Assembly (NCBI GenBank): GCA_964553535.1
Contig: CAZKLK010000003.1
Coordinates: forward strand, 1 to 35,149
Source: JALHSV01 sp964553535
GTDB taxonomy: Bacteria > Nitrospirota > Thermodesulfovibrionia > Thermodesulfovibrionales > SM23-35
Reading direction: 5' to 3'
DNA length: 35,149 bases
Both the position numbers and the translations under genes were made by a program. Positions 1 through 7,419 of this stretch are shown here, piece by piece. Below the pieces are notes generated by a model that saw only the letters and a list, made by a program, of their open reading frames with translations, was not told the origin of the DNA and searched no databases. The number at the start of each line of letters is the position of its first letter. Position 1 is the first letter of the stretch.

Positions 1-1
1 G

Positions 2-742
2 GTCGGGTTTCCGAACTCCGGCAAATCTTCATTGCTCGCATGTCTTACCAATGCCAATCCGGTTATTGCAGATTACCCAATCTCTACGCTTTTCCCTTTG
101 CCTGGCATGATGCCTTTCGAAGATATTCAATTTCAACTTGTAGATCTCCCTCCTATTGGAAATGAATCCACGGATGGGTGGGTATCAGGCATACTGCGGT
201 ATGCCGACATCCTGTTACTTGTCATTGATTTGACAGAAGACCCTGACATCCAGGCAGAACTTATCATTGATCAGCTCAACAGATGGAATATCCATCTGAC
301 AACAAAAACAGAAATCCAGAAATCATTGGGCAGAGAATCTGCTGCAGTATTTAAAAGAACTCTTATTGCTGCAAACAAAATTGACCGGGTAATGTCTGAG
401 GATGTTTTTCCGGAACTATCAAAAAAATATGGATTTATCTGCCGGTGTATTGCAGTTTCAGCAAGGGAAAAAGAAAATCTTGAGGAACTGAAAAGAGCTC
501 TTTTTGAAGTTTCAGATATTTTAAGGATTTACTCCAAGCCACCCGGGAAAGAAGCTGATTTGTCAACTCCGTTTGCCATGCCAAAAGGCTCCACAATAAT
601 TGATCTTGCAAGCTTTGTTCATAAGGATTTTCTCTCAAATCTGAAGTATGCGCGAGTATGGGGTTCTGCAAGGTTCGATGGGCAAAAAGTAGAAAAAAAT
701 TATGTTCTCAAGGACAGGGATGTAGTTGAACTGAATATATGA
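2..742 (+). CDS. DRG/Obg-type GTPase with C-terminal TGS domain (5' end missing)
   Basis: The gene enters from the left edge, so its start is outside the window; the frame is open from base 2. The first residues are a P-loop, GFPNSGKSS (residues 2-10). The ATG-independent start at TTG 32 would cut this loop off, so it is not the true start. Next come a G2-like region (YPISTLFPLPGMM), a G3-like DLPPIG (about residues 49-54) and a G4 NKID. The last ~65 residues form a TGS domain ending in KDRDVVELNI. This layout fits the DRG/Obg-like TGS GTPases, which are usually tied to ribosome or RNA functions. The N-terminal helical region normally before the G domain is presumably upstream. It has no visible link to the flagellar genes and probably belongs to a separate transcription unit. 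Family assignment is confident; cellular role is unknown. Confidence 0.85.
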   Translation, partial: VGFPNSGKSSLLACLTNANPVIADYPISTLFPLPGMMPFEDIQFQLVDLPPIGNESTDGWVSGILRYADILLLVIDLTEDPDIQAELIIDQLNRWNIHLTTKTEIQKSLGRESAAVFKRTLIAANKIDRVMSEDVFPELSKKYGFICRCIAVSAREKENLEELKRALFEVSDILRIYSKPPGKEADLSTPFAMPKGSTIIDLASFVHKDFLSNLKYARVWGSARFDGQKVEKNYVLKDRDVVELNI

Positions 743-834
743 GAGCCACCTATATTTGTCATGAAAAATAATAATTAATAATAACTAATAATAAGCAATA
801 TTAAGCAATAACTTTAATTAACATTAATTTTTAC
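743..834. other. AT-rich low-complexity intergenic stretch
   Basis: Between the GTPase stop and the next promoter the sequence is almost all A and T. It has an irregular array of short AATAATAA-like units at about 768-812, followed by TTTAATTAAC at 813-822. I see no reading frame and no convincing hairpin-plus-T-tract terminator. It probably acts as an upstream regulatory region or a spacer. Confidence 0.5.
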
Positions 835-863
835 TTGACAATAAAAAATAATTCTGATATTTA
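835..863 (+). promoter_or_regulatory. Sigma-70-type promoter for the XRE regulator
   Basis: A perfect -35 box TTGACA (835-840) is followed by exactly 17 bases and a TATTTA -10 box (858-863). Transcription would begin near 870, about 28 bases before the ATG at 898. The 10-base sequence TTTAATTAAC occurs twice, at 813-822 just upstream of the -35 box and at 860-869 over the -10 box. That arrangement would suit a repressor. The very AT-rich context lowers the weight of each match. Confidence 0.6.
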
Positions 864-897
864 ATTAACCATTGGCAATAAGCGCTTTTAAATATTA

Positions 898-1104
898 ATG
901 AACATAAATAGTGCTAAAAATCGAGTGAAAGAACTCAGAGAACTCAATGCATGGAGTATCGCCGAACTTGCGAGAAAAGCAGAAGTTGTTCCTCAAACCG
1001 TTTCAAAGATGGAGAGAGGGATTGCTACGAGCAGGAATTCCAAGCTGAAAGTTGCAAAAGCACTTGAGAAGAAGTTCGAAGAGGTTTTTCCCTTTGATGA
1101 ATAG
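898..1104 (+). CDS. Small XRE/Cro-CI family helix-turn-helix regulator
   Basis: This 68-residue protein is almost entirely one HTH_3 domain. WSIAELARKAEVVPQTVSKME (about residues 18-38) forms helices 2 and 3, with the usual A-x-x-x-x-V-x-x-x-T-V-S-x-x-E pattern, and the protein ends in EEVFPFDE. There is no sensor or dimerisation domain beyond this. No good Shine-Dalgarno precedes the ATG, and it has its own sigma-70 promoter. It sits immediately before the FleQ-like activator gene, so control of entry into the flagellar programme is a reasonable guess. Autorepression through the TTTAATTAAC repeats is also possible. Neither role is shown by the sequence alone. Confidence 0.8.
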   Translation: MNINSAKNRVKELRELNAWSIAELARKAEVVPQTVSKMERGIATSRNSKLKVAKALEKKFEEVFPFDE

Positions 1105-1196
1105 GAATTGTCACAATATTTTCCCCCTGTTATTCGTTTTTAAGCAGGGTGATCGTTTAAACCTGTCAGCACATCAGGGAAAGGTCTTTCTCTGAA

Positions 1197-2561
1197 ATGG
1201 GCACAAGTGAAATAAGCGTGAAAGAAAATACATCTGCCCTTGCAACAATTGGCTTAATAGCCACAGGGGATGGTTCACCGAATAAAAAAGAACCGGACAT
1301 GATATCAGATTTTGCGAGGGAGGTACAAAACCTTATTTCAAGTTCAGGAGGAATATTGTCAAGACTTTATGAGGAACCTCAAATTCTACACTCGGCCAGC
1401 GCAACATACCTTGAATCCCTAAGAAAAGATCTGAGTCAGATGGAAAATTTAATAGCTCAGTTCCTCGAGTTCTCGAAAGTTGGAGACGGAGAATGCGGGA
1501 CGATTGGAAAAGAGAATATCCTGCTGAAGAAAAGATTCAAGAAGAATAATTTTAAGGGAATCATTGGTGATTCATCAATAATGCAAAGCTTATATGAAAT
1601 GGTCGAAAAAGTTTCGGATACTGATACAACCATTCTCATAACAGGAGAGAGCGGGACGGGTAAGGAACTCATAGCAAAAAATATACATATCACCGGCAGA
1701 CGCGCTCAGGGTGCTTTTGTTCCATTGAATTGCGCTGCTATACCAAAGGATCTCCTTGAATCGGAACTATTTGGCCATGAGAAGGGGGCTTTTACCGGGG
1801 CACTCAACATGAGAGTAGGTCGTTTTGAACTTGCTCATGGGGGGACTTTGTTCCTTGACGAAGTCGGAGAATTAGAACCGTCTCTGCAGGTTAAACTGCT
1901 AAGAGTTCTCCAGGAACGTGAATTTGAGCGCGTAGGAGGCGTTAAGACAATAAAAGTAGATGTAAGAATTCTTGCTGCGACCAATAAGGACCTCGAACAG
2001 GCAATAAGGGATAACAGGTTCAGAGAGGATTTGTACTATCGACTTAATGTAATACCCCTCTCTATTCCGCCTCTCAGGGATAGGACTGAAGACATCCCGC
2101 TTCTCATCGATTATTTTAACCGTAAATATGCTTACAGTCGCGGGCGTGAGCCCCTCAAGTTTACACCTGATGCAATGAAATGCCTCATGAAATTTAGCTG
2201 GCCCGGCAATGTAAGGGAACTGGAGAATCTTGTCGAGAGATTGGTAATCCTTACAAGCGGCGCTTTTGTTAAAACTGCAGACCTGCCCGAGAAATTCAGT
2301 CAATATGCAGATTCCAAAAAACTATTAATTGCCGAGGCCCCCGAGTTGCATGATATTGCCATCCCGGAATTCGGCATAGATATCAATGCAATGGTGGGCA
2401 ACATGGAGAGGAATCTTATCCTCAAGTCCCTTGAAAAAACGGGATGGGTCAAAAACAGGGCAGCTAAACTGCTGGGTCTGAACAGAACTACACTCATTGA
2501 AAAGATGAAAAAAATGGGGATCGATCTCCAGAAAACAGTAACAAACACGCCAAATTATTAG
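1197..2561 (+). CDS. FleQ/FlrA-like sigma-54-dependent activator
   Basis: This 454-residue protein is a bacterial enhancer-binding protein. The AAA+ domain spans about 121-370: Walker A GESGTGKE (150-157), a canonical GAFTGA sigma-54 contact loop (197-202), Walker B GTLFLDEVGE (216-225) and arginine-finger region REDLYYRLNV (276-285). A Fis-type HTH occupies about 404-440 and ends in NRTTLIEKMKKM, close to the C-terminus of FleQ/FlrA proteins. The first 120 residues do not look like a receiver domain. Residues 37-95 instead resemble a kinase DHp helical hairpin lacking its histidine. AGGGAAAGG at 1177-1185 is a usable ribosome site. The gene precedes an flrBC-like pair, which supports a master-regulator role. 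The symbol is withheld because FleQ, FlrA and related names cannot be separated by eye. Confidence 0.85.
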   Translation: MGTSEISVKENTSALATIGLIATGDGSPNKKEPDMISDFAREVQNLISSSGGILSRLYEEPQILHSASATYLESLRKDLSQMENLIAQFLEFSKVGDGECGTIGKENILLKKRFKKNNFKGIIGDSSIMQSLYEMVEKVSDTDTTILITGESGTGKELIAKNIHITGRRAQGAFVPLNCAAIPKDLLESELFGHEKGAFTGALNMRVGRFELAHGGTLFLDEVGELEPSLQVKLLRVLQEREFERVGGVKTIKVDVRILAATNKDLEQAIRDNRFREDLYYRLNVIPLSIPPLRDRTEDIPLLIDYFNRKYAYSRGREPLKFTPDAMKCLMKFSWPGNVRELENLVERLVILTSGAFVKTADLPEKFSQYADSKKLLIAEAPELHDIAIPEFGIDINAMVGNMERNLILKSLEKTGWVKNRAAKLLGLNRTTLIEKMKKMGIDLQKTVTNTPNY

Positions 2562-2565
2562 ACAT

Positions 2566-2579
2566 GTCAGATAACTGAC
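2566..2579. promoter_or_regulatory. FleQ-box-like dyad GTCA-N6-TGAC
   Basis: GTCAGATAACTGAC is the core of a longer inverted repeat, CATGTCAG / CTGACATG (2563-2582), beginning just after the stop of the FleQ-like gene. The published Pseudomonas FleQ binding consensus has the same GTCA-N6-TGAC form. It lies about 47 bases upstream of the -24 element at 2626, a workable enhancer distance. As RNA it could also form an 8-bp hairpin, but no T-tract follows, so it is unlikely to be a terminator. Confidence 0.5.
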
Positions 2580-2624
2580 ATGGCCGCAATCCTGAATATC
2601 TTTTAGAATCAATAAATTATGTAT

Positions 2625-2640
2625 AGGCATGGTTGTTGCT
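2625..2640 (+). promoter_or_regulatory. Sigma-54 (-24/-12) promoter candidate for the TPR-flrB-flrC operon
   Basis: AGGCATGGTTGTTGCT has GG (2626-2627) and GC (2638-2639) at the required 12-base separation and matches the consensus TGGCACG-N4-TTGCW at most positions. A site here fits the known rule that flrBC-type genes are sigma-54 and FlrA/FleQ dependent. The predicted transcript start (about 2651) is almost on top of the next gene's start codon, which is unusual. Confidence 0.6.
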
Positions 2641-2652
2641 TAGAGCGTGTTT

Positions 2653-4452
2653 ATGACAAAGGTGTTACTTGCGTTTCTAATCCTGTTCACCTCGTCTGCT
2701 TACGGGGTTGAAAAAACCGTTTATCATCCACTCGAAAAAGCGAAAGAATATATTGATGCAAACAAGCCTGCAGATGCAATAAAGGTGTTGTCTGCATATT
2801 CCCCCCCGGTCGACGAACTCCCCCTGTACCACCAGTATTATGCCAGGGCCTACGAGTTGTCCAAAAGGAGATTTGATGCTATTGCACATCTCCGATTGGC
2901 ATATCTTTATTCCCCTAAGGGAACGATGAAGGAACTACTGCTGATCGAGAGGGCTGAGGCCTATTATCATATGGGGTTTTATGATGAGGCTGCTATAAGT
3001 TTCAGAATAGCTCTCAGACAATTCCCGGGTTCTGATTCTGCTAATAGGGCGTATCTGGGTCTCGGGGATTCCCTTTACAAGCTTGGCGACTATAGCGAAT
3101 CAAAAGCGTTTTATGAAAAAGCAGGCACCTCGTCGCGTGCTCTCACCGGGATAGCAAATGCTCTAAACGCAATGGGAAGATATCATGATGCATATTTCTT
3201 GTATCAAGAGATAATCATAAAAGAAAGAGGATATCTCCAGTCTTCACAGGAGACACTTTATAGAATTGGCGAGAACTTCATGGAGAACGGGGAATTTTCA
3301 AATGCAAAATTCTATCTGATGTCTGTTACTGATCGCTCCCTGAAATACAAAGCCGCTTTTCTGCTCGGCAGGATTGCATTGCAGGAATCGCAAACAAATG
3401 ATGCTGTCAAATATTTCAATCAGGCATTACTGTCACCGGAGAGATACATCAAGCGTCTGGCGCTTCTTTCCATCGCTGACGTGTACATAAAACTCGGGAA
3501 ACAAGGGGAAGCAAAGTCCAGGCTTCTGGAGGTGCGGAATAAATACCCATACGGGAAAGCATATGATAAGGCTCTGCTTACGCTGTTCCGGTTATACAAA
3601 AAGGAAGGGAATGCTCATGAAGCGGGAGCCATAATAAAGGAACTTGTTTTGAGACGGTTTCCCGAACCGGAAGCCCTTGACGAATTCGAAAGTATGGTTC
3701 TCGAGGCAAAGGAACAAAACAAGCATGAATTCCTGAGACTCTGGAGGGCGGGGGGATATTCATTGCTTGACCCCGGGCGTTCTGATACGCTCTTGAAGAT
3801 TGCTGCCGGATTACGGGATTCCGGGAAACCATTCCTTGATCTGTGCACATGGCTTTCACAATACGGTATGGGCGATTCGGCAGTGCAGAGCCGTCTTTTC
3901 CTTGCAGATATCTATGCGGATTTAGGCGATGTGGGGAATGCTTCAAGGCATCTGCAAAAAATAAAGGGCGCTAGTGATGAGATAACCCGGATTAAGGCAA
4001 AAGTAATCTACACTAACAAAGATTATCCGCGCGCACTTGAGGCAATTCTCTCGATCAAGGATATAAGGCCGGAAGATATTTTGCTCCTTTCCCATCTGTC
4101 GCAGTTGATACCGGATAACCGGAGGGCACTCGATTTCTATGAGAGAGGATTGATCGTGTCGGATTCCTACCCAAGGACATACGTCCGTTTCGCAGATATA
4201 CTCTATGACGGAGGCAGAAAAACGGAAGCGCTGCAATATTATAAGACGGCTGTTTTGTTGCATCAGAAAGGGAAGGAACTCGCACGAAGTGAACTCGAAT
4301 GGTCTCTTTACAGAATTTCAATGCTTGCCCGGGATGAAGAATCTGCTGATGCGCTGAAGAGCATGCAAACAGGGAATGGGATATTCAGCAGGTTTTCAGT
4401 GATCGGACTCAAAGAGTCGAACATAACCAGAATGATGAAAAGGATGTTTTAA
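2653..4452 (+). CDS. Exported TPR-repeat protein in the flrBC operon
   Basis: From ATG 2653 the protein is 599 residues; an in-frame GTG at 2647 would add two. It opens with a short basic segment and a hydrophobic stretch, VLLAFLILFTSSAYG, that looks like a cleavable Sec signal peptide with a cut near residue 18-20. There is no lipobox cysteine. The rest is largely tandem TPR helices, for example A-x-x-x-L-G-x-x-x-x-x-x-G-x-x-x-x-A patterns around residues 105-290 and again at 480-570. The mature protein is therefore probably periplasmic and mediates protein contacts. Its stop overlaps the kinase start (TAATG), so it is translationally coupled to flrB. A role as an assembly or envelope sensor feeding FlrB is inference. 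No strong Shine-Dalgarno is seen. Confidence 0.75.
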   Translation: MTKVLLAFLILFTSSAYGVEKTVYHPLEKAKEYIDANKPADAIKVLSAYSPPVDELPLYHQYYARAYELSKRRFDAIAHLRLAYLYSPKGTMKELLLIERAEAYYHMGFYDEAAISFRIALRQFPGSDSANRAYLGLGDSLYKLGDYSESKAFYEKAGTSSRALTGIANALNAMGRYHDAYFLYQEIIIKERGYLQSSQETLYRIGENFMENGEFSNAKFYLMSVTDRSLKYKAAFLLGRIALQESQTNDAVKYFNQALLSPERYIKRLALLSIADVYIKLGKQGEAKSRLLEVRNKYPYGKAYDKALLTLFRLYKKEGNAHEAGAIIKELVLRRFPEPEALDEFESMVLEAKEQNKHEFLRLWRAGGYSLLDPGRSDTLLKIAAGLRDSGKPFLDLCTWLSQYGMGDSAVQSRLFLADIYADLGDVGNASRHLQKIKGASDEITRIKAKVIYTNKDYPRALEAILSIKDIRPEDILLLSHLSQLIPDNRRALDFYERGLIVSDSYPRTYVRFADILYDGGRKTEALQYYKTAVLLHQKGKELARSELEWSLYRISMLARDEESADALKSMQTGNGIFSRFSVIGLKESNITRMMKRMF

Positions 4453-5612
4453 TGTCTGTCAAACTGCTCAATGAAGCGTTTCAGCATTTTACAGATGCAT
4501 CAAAGAGTCTTGAGACATATTATTTGACACTGCAGGAAAACGTTGAGCATCTCGCGAGCGAACTGGAAAAGGCCAACAATGAACTGAAAAGAGCCTTGTC
4601 AGAAGCAGAGAGAAATAAAGATTACCTCAACGCGGTGCTCCAGAGTCTTGAGGAAGCAATCATAACAGTCGACTCAAATGACAAAATAACGGTCATGAAT
4701 AAATCTGCGGAAGATCTTTTCGGAGTGCATCTCAGGACCGCTTTGGGCATGCCTTTCGATGATCTTGAATGTTCAATCGGAAGTGAAGAATCTGAAACAA
4801 TACTCTCTGTCAACGGCAGGAGGTACTCCATTATTCTCTCCCGTTCACCAATAGTTGATGTAAATAATAACTTGAGGGGAACGGTAATCCTGATTAAGGA
4901 TGTAACCCGGCTTAAGGAACTGGAGATACAGCAGGAAAGAAATCAGCGACTGATCGCCATGGGTGAGATGGCAGCGAAGATCGTTCACGAGATACGAAAC
5001 CCCCTCTGCAGCATGGAATTATTCGCCAGCATGCTCGCAGGGGAGCTTGACAGGGAATCCCACAAAGAACTTGCGGGAGGCATTTCGATTGGCATAAGCA
5101 ATCTCAACAATATACTGAAAAATATGCTCTTCTTCGCAAGGCCACATAAACCATCAATGCAATGGATACAAATCGGGAGAGTAGTGGATGACTCGGTCAG
5201 GATTTTTGTTCCGCTTATGGAAACCCGAAGGGTTAAAGTGGAAAATTCAGCTACGAGCCATGAAATTTTCGGCGATTCAGAGCTTCTGAAGCAGGTCATA
5301 ATCAACATAATCAGTAACGCCATTCAGTCGATGACGGACGGCGGCAAGGTGGTCATTAAAACAAGGCGTGAGCCGCAATTTGTTGTGGTTGATATTTGTG
5401 ATAGCGGGGAAGGAATACTCCATGATGACATGGAGAAGATTTTTAATCCGTTCTTCAGCCGAAAAGATACCGGTACAGGACTCGGGCTTACTATCGCTTC
5501 GACCATAATGCAGGCCCACGGGGGATATATCAAGGTAAGCAGCGAAAAAGGAAAGGGAAGCATATTCAGCTTGTATTTCCCCTCCCATAAGTGGATCAGG
5601 GATACGGGATGA
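4452..5612 (+). CDS. flrB: Cytoplasmic PAS histidine kinase, FlrB/FleS-like
   Basis: This 386-residue protein has no membrane segment. It begins with a coiled coil (about 20-58), then a PAS domain (59-155), then the kinase core. The H-box is VHEIRNPLCS with phospho-acceptor His179, the N-box is NIISNA (285-290), the G1 box is DSGEG (317-321) and the G2 box is TGTGLGL (340-346). This arrangement is typical of NtrB/FlrB/FleS kinases that phosphorylate FlrC/FleR. The start overlaps the TPR gene's stop and the end overlaps the response-regulator start (ATGA), so kinase and regulator are coupled and probably form one pair. The symbol rests on that context; the NtrB-like core alone would not decide it. 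Confidence 0.8.
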   Translation: MSVKLLNEAFQHFTDASKSLETYYLTLQENVEHLASELEKANNELKRALSEAERNKDYLNAVLQSLEEAIITVDSNDKITVMNKSAEDLFGVHLRTALGMPFDDLECSIGSEESETILSVNGRRYSIILSRSPIVDVNNNLRGTVILIKDVTRLKELEIQQERNQRLIAMGEMAAKIVHEIRNPLCSMELFASMLAGELDRESHKELAGGISIGISNLNNILKNMLFFARPHKPSMQWIQIGRVVDDSVRIFVPLMETRRVKVENSATSHEIFGDSELLKQVIINIISNAIQSMTDGGKVVIKTRREPQFVVVDICDSGEGILHDDMEKIFNPFFSRKDTGTGLGLTIASTIMQAHGGYIKVSSEKGKGSIFSLYFPSHKWIRDTG

Positions 5613-6898
5613 AACCGGTGCTTGTTGTGGATAATGATCCGCAGATGGGGGTGGCTCTTATGAATGCCATCCAGCGTTTGGGTTACGACGTAGTTGTGAG
5701 CAACAGCGGGCATGATGCTATGTCTAAACTGCACCAGTACAATTTCTCATTAGTTGTGACCGACATGAGGATGCCCAAGATGGATGGCTTAATGTTACTG
5801 AGGGAGATACGAAGAACCGTCGGAAACCTTCCTGTTATTGTCATAACAGGTTTTGGAACAATCGAGAATGCAGTGGAGGCTATGAAAGAAGGGGCGCAGG
5901 ATTACCTGATGAAACCCTTTTCATATGATATCCTCAAGAAAGCCATTGAGGCAACAATGATGAGAACAGAATATGGGAGGGAGATCCTCACTGCAAGCAC
6001 TGAGATGAAAAAGATTATCACTGTTGCAGGAAATCTTGCAGCCAGTGATATCACTGTACTCATCCAAGGGGAGAGCGGAACCGGCAAAGAGCTTCTTGCA
6101 CGTTATATCCATAGATTGAGCAGCAGGTCAAAAAGAGCTTTTATTGCAGTAAATTGTGCTGCCATACCTGATACGCTTCTCGAATCTGAACTTTTTGGTC
6201 ATGAGAAGGGATCATTCACCGGAGCAGTAGACAGGAAAATAGGCAAATTTGAACTCGCTCAGTCAGGAAGTATTCTTCTTGATGAGATTGGGGAAATGTC
6301 GATGATACTTCAGGCGAAACTCCTCAGGGTGCTGCAGGAGAGGGAAATAGACAGGGTCGGGGGAAGAGAGCCTATACCTGTAGATGTACGGATAATAGCG
6401 ACAACGAATAAAGATTTGCTCAAAGAGTGCAAGGAAGGTCGTTTCAGGGAAGATCTTTATTACAGGCTCAATGTTTTCCCCATTAAAGTCCCTCCCCTCA
6501 GGGAACGCCCGGGTGATATATCACTTCTTACAGAGCACTTTATCGAGAAGTTTTCCGGAATTTCAGGAAAAGCGATAAGGGGAATCACCTCCGGTGCATT
6601 CACCCATCTCAAGGGGAAACAATGGCGCGGTAATGTGAGGGAACTTGAAAATGTTATACAGAGAGCTGTATTCCTCTGCAAAGGTGCGGAGATAGAATCA
6701 GACGATCTTCTGCTGGAAGGCGAGAGTGCTACAGATGCAATAAGAGGGAAGATAAGGGATATGGAAAAGGAATTAATCCTGCAGACACTCAAAGATATGC
6801 ACGGGAACAAGTCAAAGGCCGCGAAGGTCCTTGGTGTAAGTGTCAGAACTATACGGAACAAACTGCATGAATATGGGAAAAATTTTCCTGCGGGATAA
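5609..6898 (+). CDS. flrC: Sigma-54 response regulator, FlrC/FleR-like
   Basis: I start the protein at ATG 5609, which overlaps the kinase stop as ATGA and is preceded by CAGGGA. A GTG at 5591 would put extra residues ahead of the receiver core. The 429-residue protein has a receiver domain (about 1-118) with Asp9/Asp10, phospho-site Asp52, Thr80 and Lys102. The AAA+ domain follows, with Walker A GESGTGKE (154-161), a variant loop GSFTGA (201-206) in place of GAFTGA, and REDLYYRLNV. A Fis-type HTH lies at about 384-424. Phosphorylated by the adjacent kinase, it should activate middle sigma-54 flagellar promoters. The Ala-to-Ser change in the sigma-54 contact loop is the only departure seen. 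Confidence 0.85.
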   Translation: MKPVLVVDNDPQMGVALMNAIQRLGYDVVVSNSGHDAMSKLHQYNFSLVVTDMRMPKMDGLMLLREIRRTVGNLPVIVITGFGTIENAVEAMKEGAQDYLMKPFSYDILKKAIEATMMRTEYGREILTASTEMKKIITVAGNLAASDITVLIQGESGTGKELLARYIHRLSSRSKRAFIAVNCAAIPDTLLESELFGHEKGSFTGAVDRKIGKFELAQSGSILLDEIGEMSMILQAKLLRVLQEREIDRVGGREPIPVDVRIIATTNKDLLKECKEGRFREDLYYRLNVFPIKVPPLRERPGDISLLTEHFIEKFSGISGKAIRGITSGAFTHLKGKQWRGNVRELENVIQRAVFLCKGAEIESDDLLLEGESATDAIRGKIRDMEKELILQTLKDMHGNKSKAAKVLGVSVRTIRNKLHEYGKNFPAG

Positions 6899-6982
6899 AA
6901 GGCAGAATAATTTGAACTCATGGAAGGAGACGGGAAAACATCAGTAGGAACCGGATTTCCTCAATAATTTCAGGGACATAGT

Positions 6983-7010
6983 GTCTATTCTGGGCACAGT
7001 GAATATAGAC
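6983..7010. repeat. Imperfect inverted repeat upstream of flgB
   Basis: GTCTATTC (6983-6990) can pair with GAATATAGAC (7001-7010) if two bases bulge out, around the loop TGGGCACAGT. No T-run follows, so it is not an intrinsic terminator. It may be an activator site or an RNA hairpin in the 150-base gap before flgB. Confidence 0.3.
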
Positions 7011-7015
7011 GATAC

Positions 7016-7031
7016 TGGTATGATAATTGAT
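7016..7031 (+). promoter_or_regulatory. Weak sigma-54-like promoter candidate for flgB
   Basis: TGGTATGATAATTGAT aligns to TGGCACG-N4-TTGCW with three mismatches (C4 to T, C6 to T and C15 to A). The GG and TTG spacing is correct. However, the predicted start (about 7042) would lie downstream of most of the apparent ribosome site AGAGGTGA (7032-7039). The promoter or its start may therefore be misplaced. Confidence 0.35.
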
Positions 7032-7047
7032 AGAGGTGATGGTATAG

Positions 7048-7419
7048 ATGGGTGACGGATTTAATATCTTAGAGCGGCTTTTACAGGCAACAAAAATCAG
7101 GCATGGGGTAATCGTATCCAATATAGCCAATGCCGATACCCCCGACTACAAGGCAAAGGATGTAAGATTTGACAGGATGCTCAACAACGAAATCATTGAA
7201 CTGAAAAAGACCAGCCCTATGCATATTACGTCGCATCATTTTGGACAGTCAGGAAACACTGCGGTCGAGTCAACAAACCATTGGGGTGACAGAAACAATG
7301 TAGAGCTCGACATGGAGGTTGCCAAAATGACAGAGAATTCACTCCTGTACCAGGCGGCGATTCAAATGCTTTCAACAAAGATAAGAATGTTTAAAAATGC
7401 ATTGAGGAGGCAGGCATGA
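7048..7419 (+). CDS. flgB: Flagellar proximal rod protein FlgB
   Basis: At 123 residues this is slightly shorter than enterobacterial FlgB. The N-terminal rod motif VSNIANADTPDYKAKDVRF (residues 23-41) and the C-terminal motif NNVELDMEVAKMTENSLLYQA are diagnostic. FlgB is exported by the flagellar type III system and forms the innermost rod with FlgC and FliE. It is the first gene of the structural operon and overlaps flgC by ATGA. AGAGGTGA eight bases before the ATG supports the start. The 129-base gap upstream of the coding sequence holds no other gene. Confidence 0.93.
   Translation: MGDGFNILERLLQATKIRHGVIVSNIANADTPDYKAKDVRFDRMLNNEIIELKKTSPMHITSHHFGQSGNTAVESTNHWGDRNNVELDMEVAKMTENSLLYQAAIQMLSTKIRMFKNALRRQA

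Noticed and set aside
1108..1136. TTGTCA...TATTCG as a promoter for the FleQ-like gene
   Set aside because: The -35 is fair and the spacing is 17, but the -10 matches only three of six bases; too weak to annotate.
2563..2582. Inverted repeat after the FleQ-like gene as a transcription terminator
   Set aside because: The 8-bp stem has no T-tract after it, and it fits a protein-binding dyad better.
2581..2596. TGGCCGCAATCCTGAA as a sigma-54 promoter before the TPR gene
   Set aside because: The -12 half is poor (CTGA for TTGC), and a much better site lies at 2625-2640.
7008..7015. GACGATAC as a sigma-28 (FliA) -10 box before flgB
   Set aside because: It matches GCCGATAA at six of eight positions, but there is no TAAA-like -35 box at the needed spacing.
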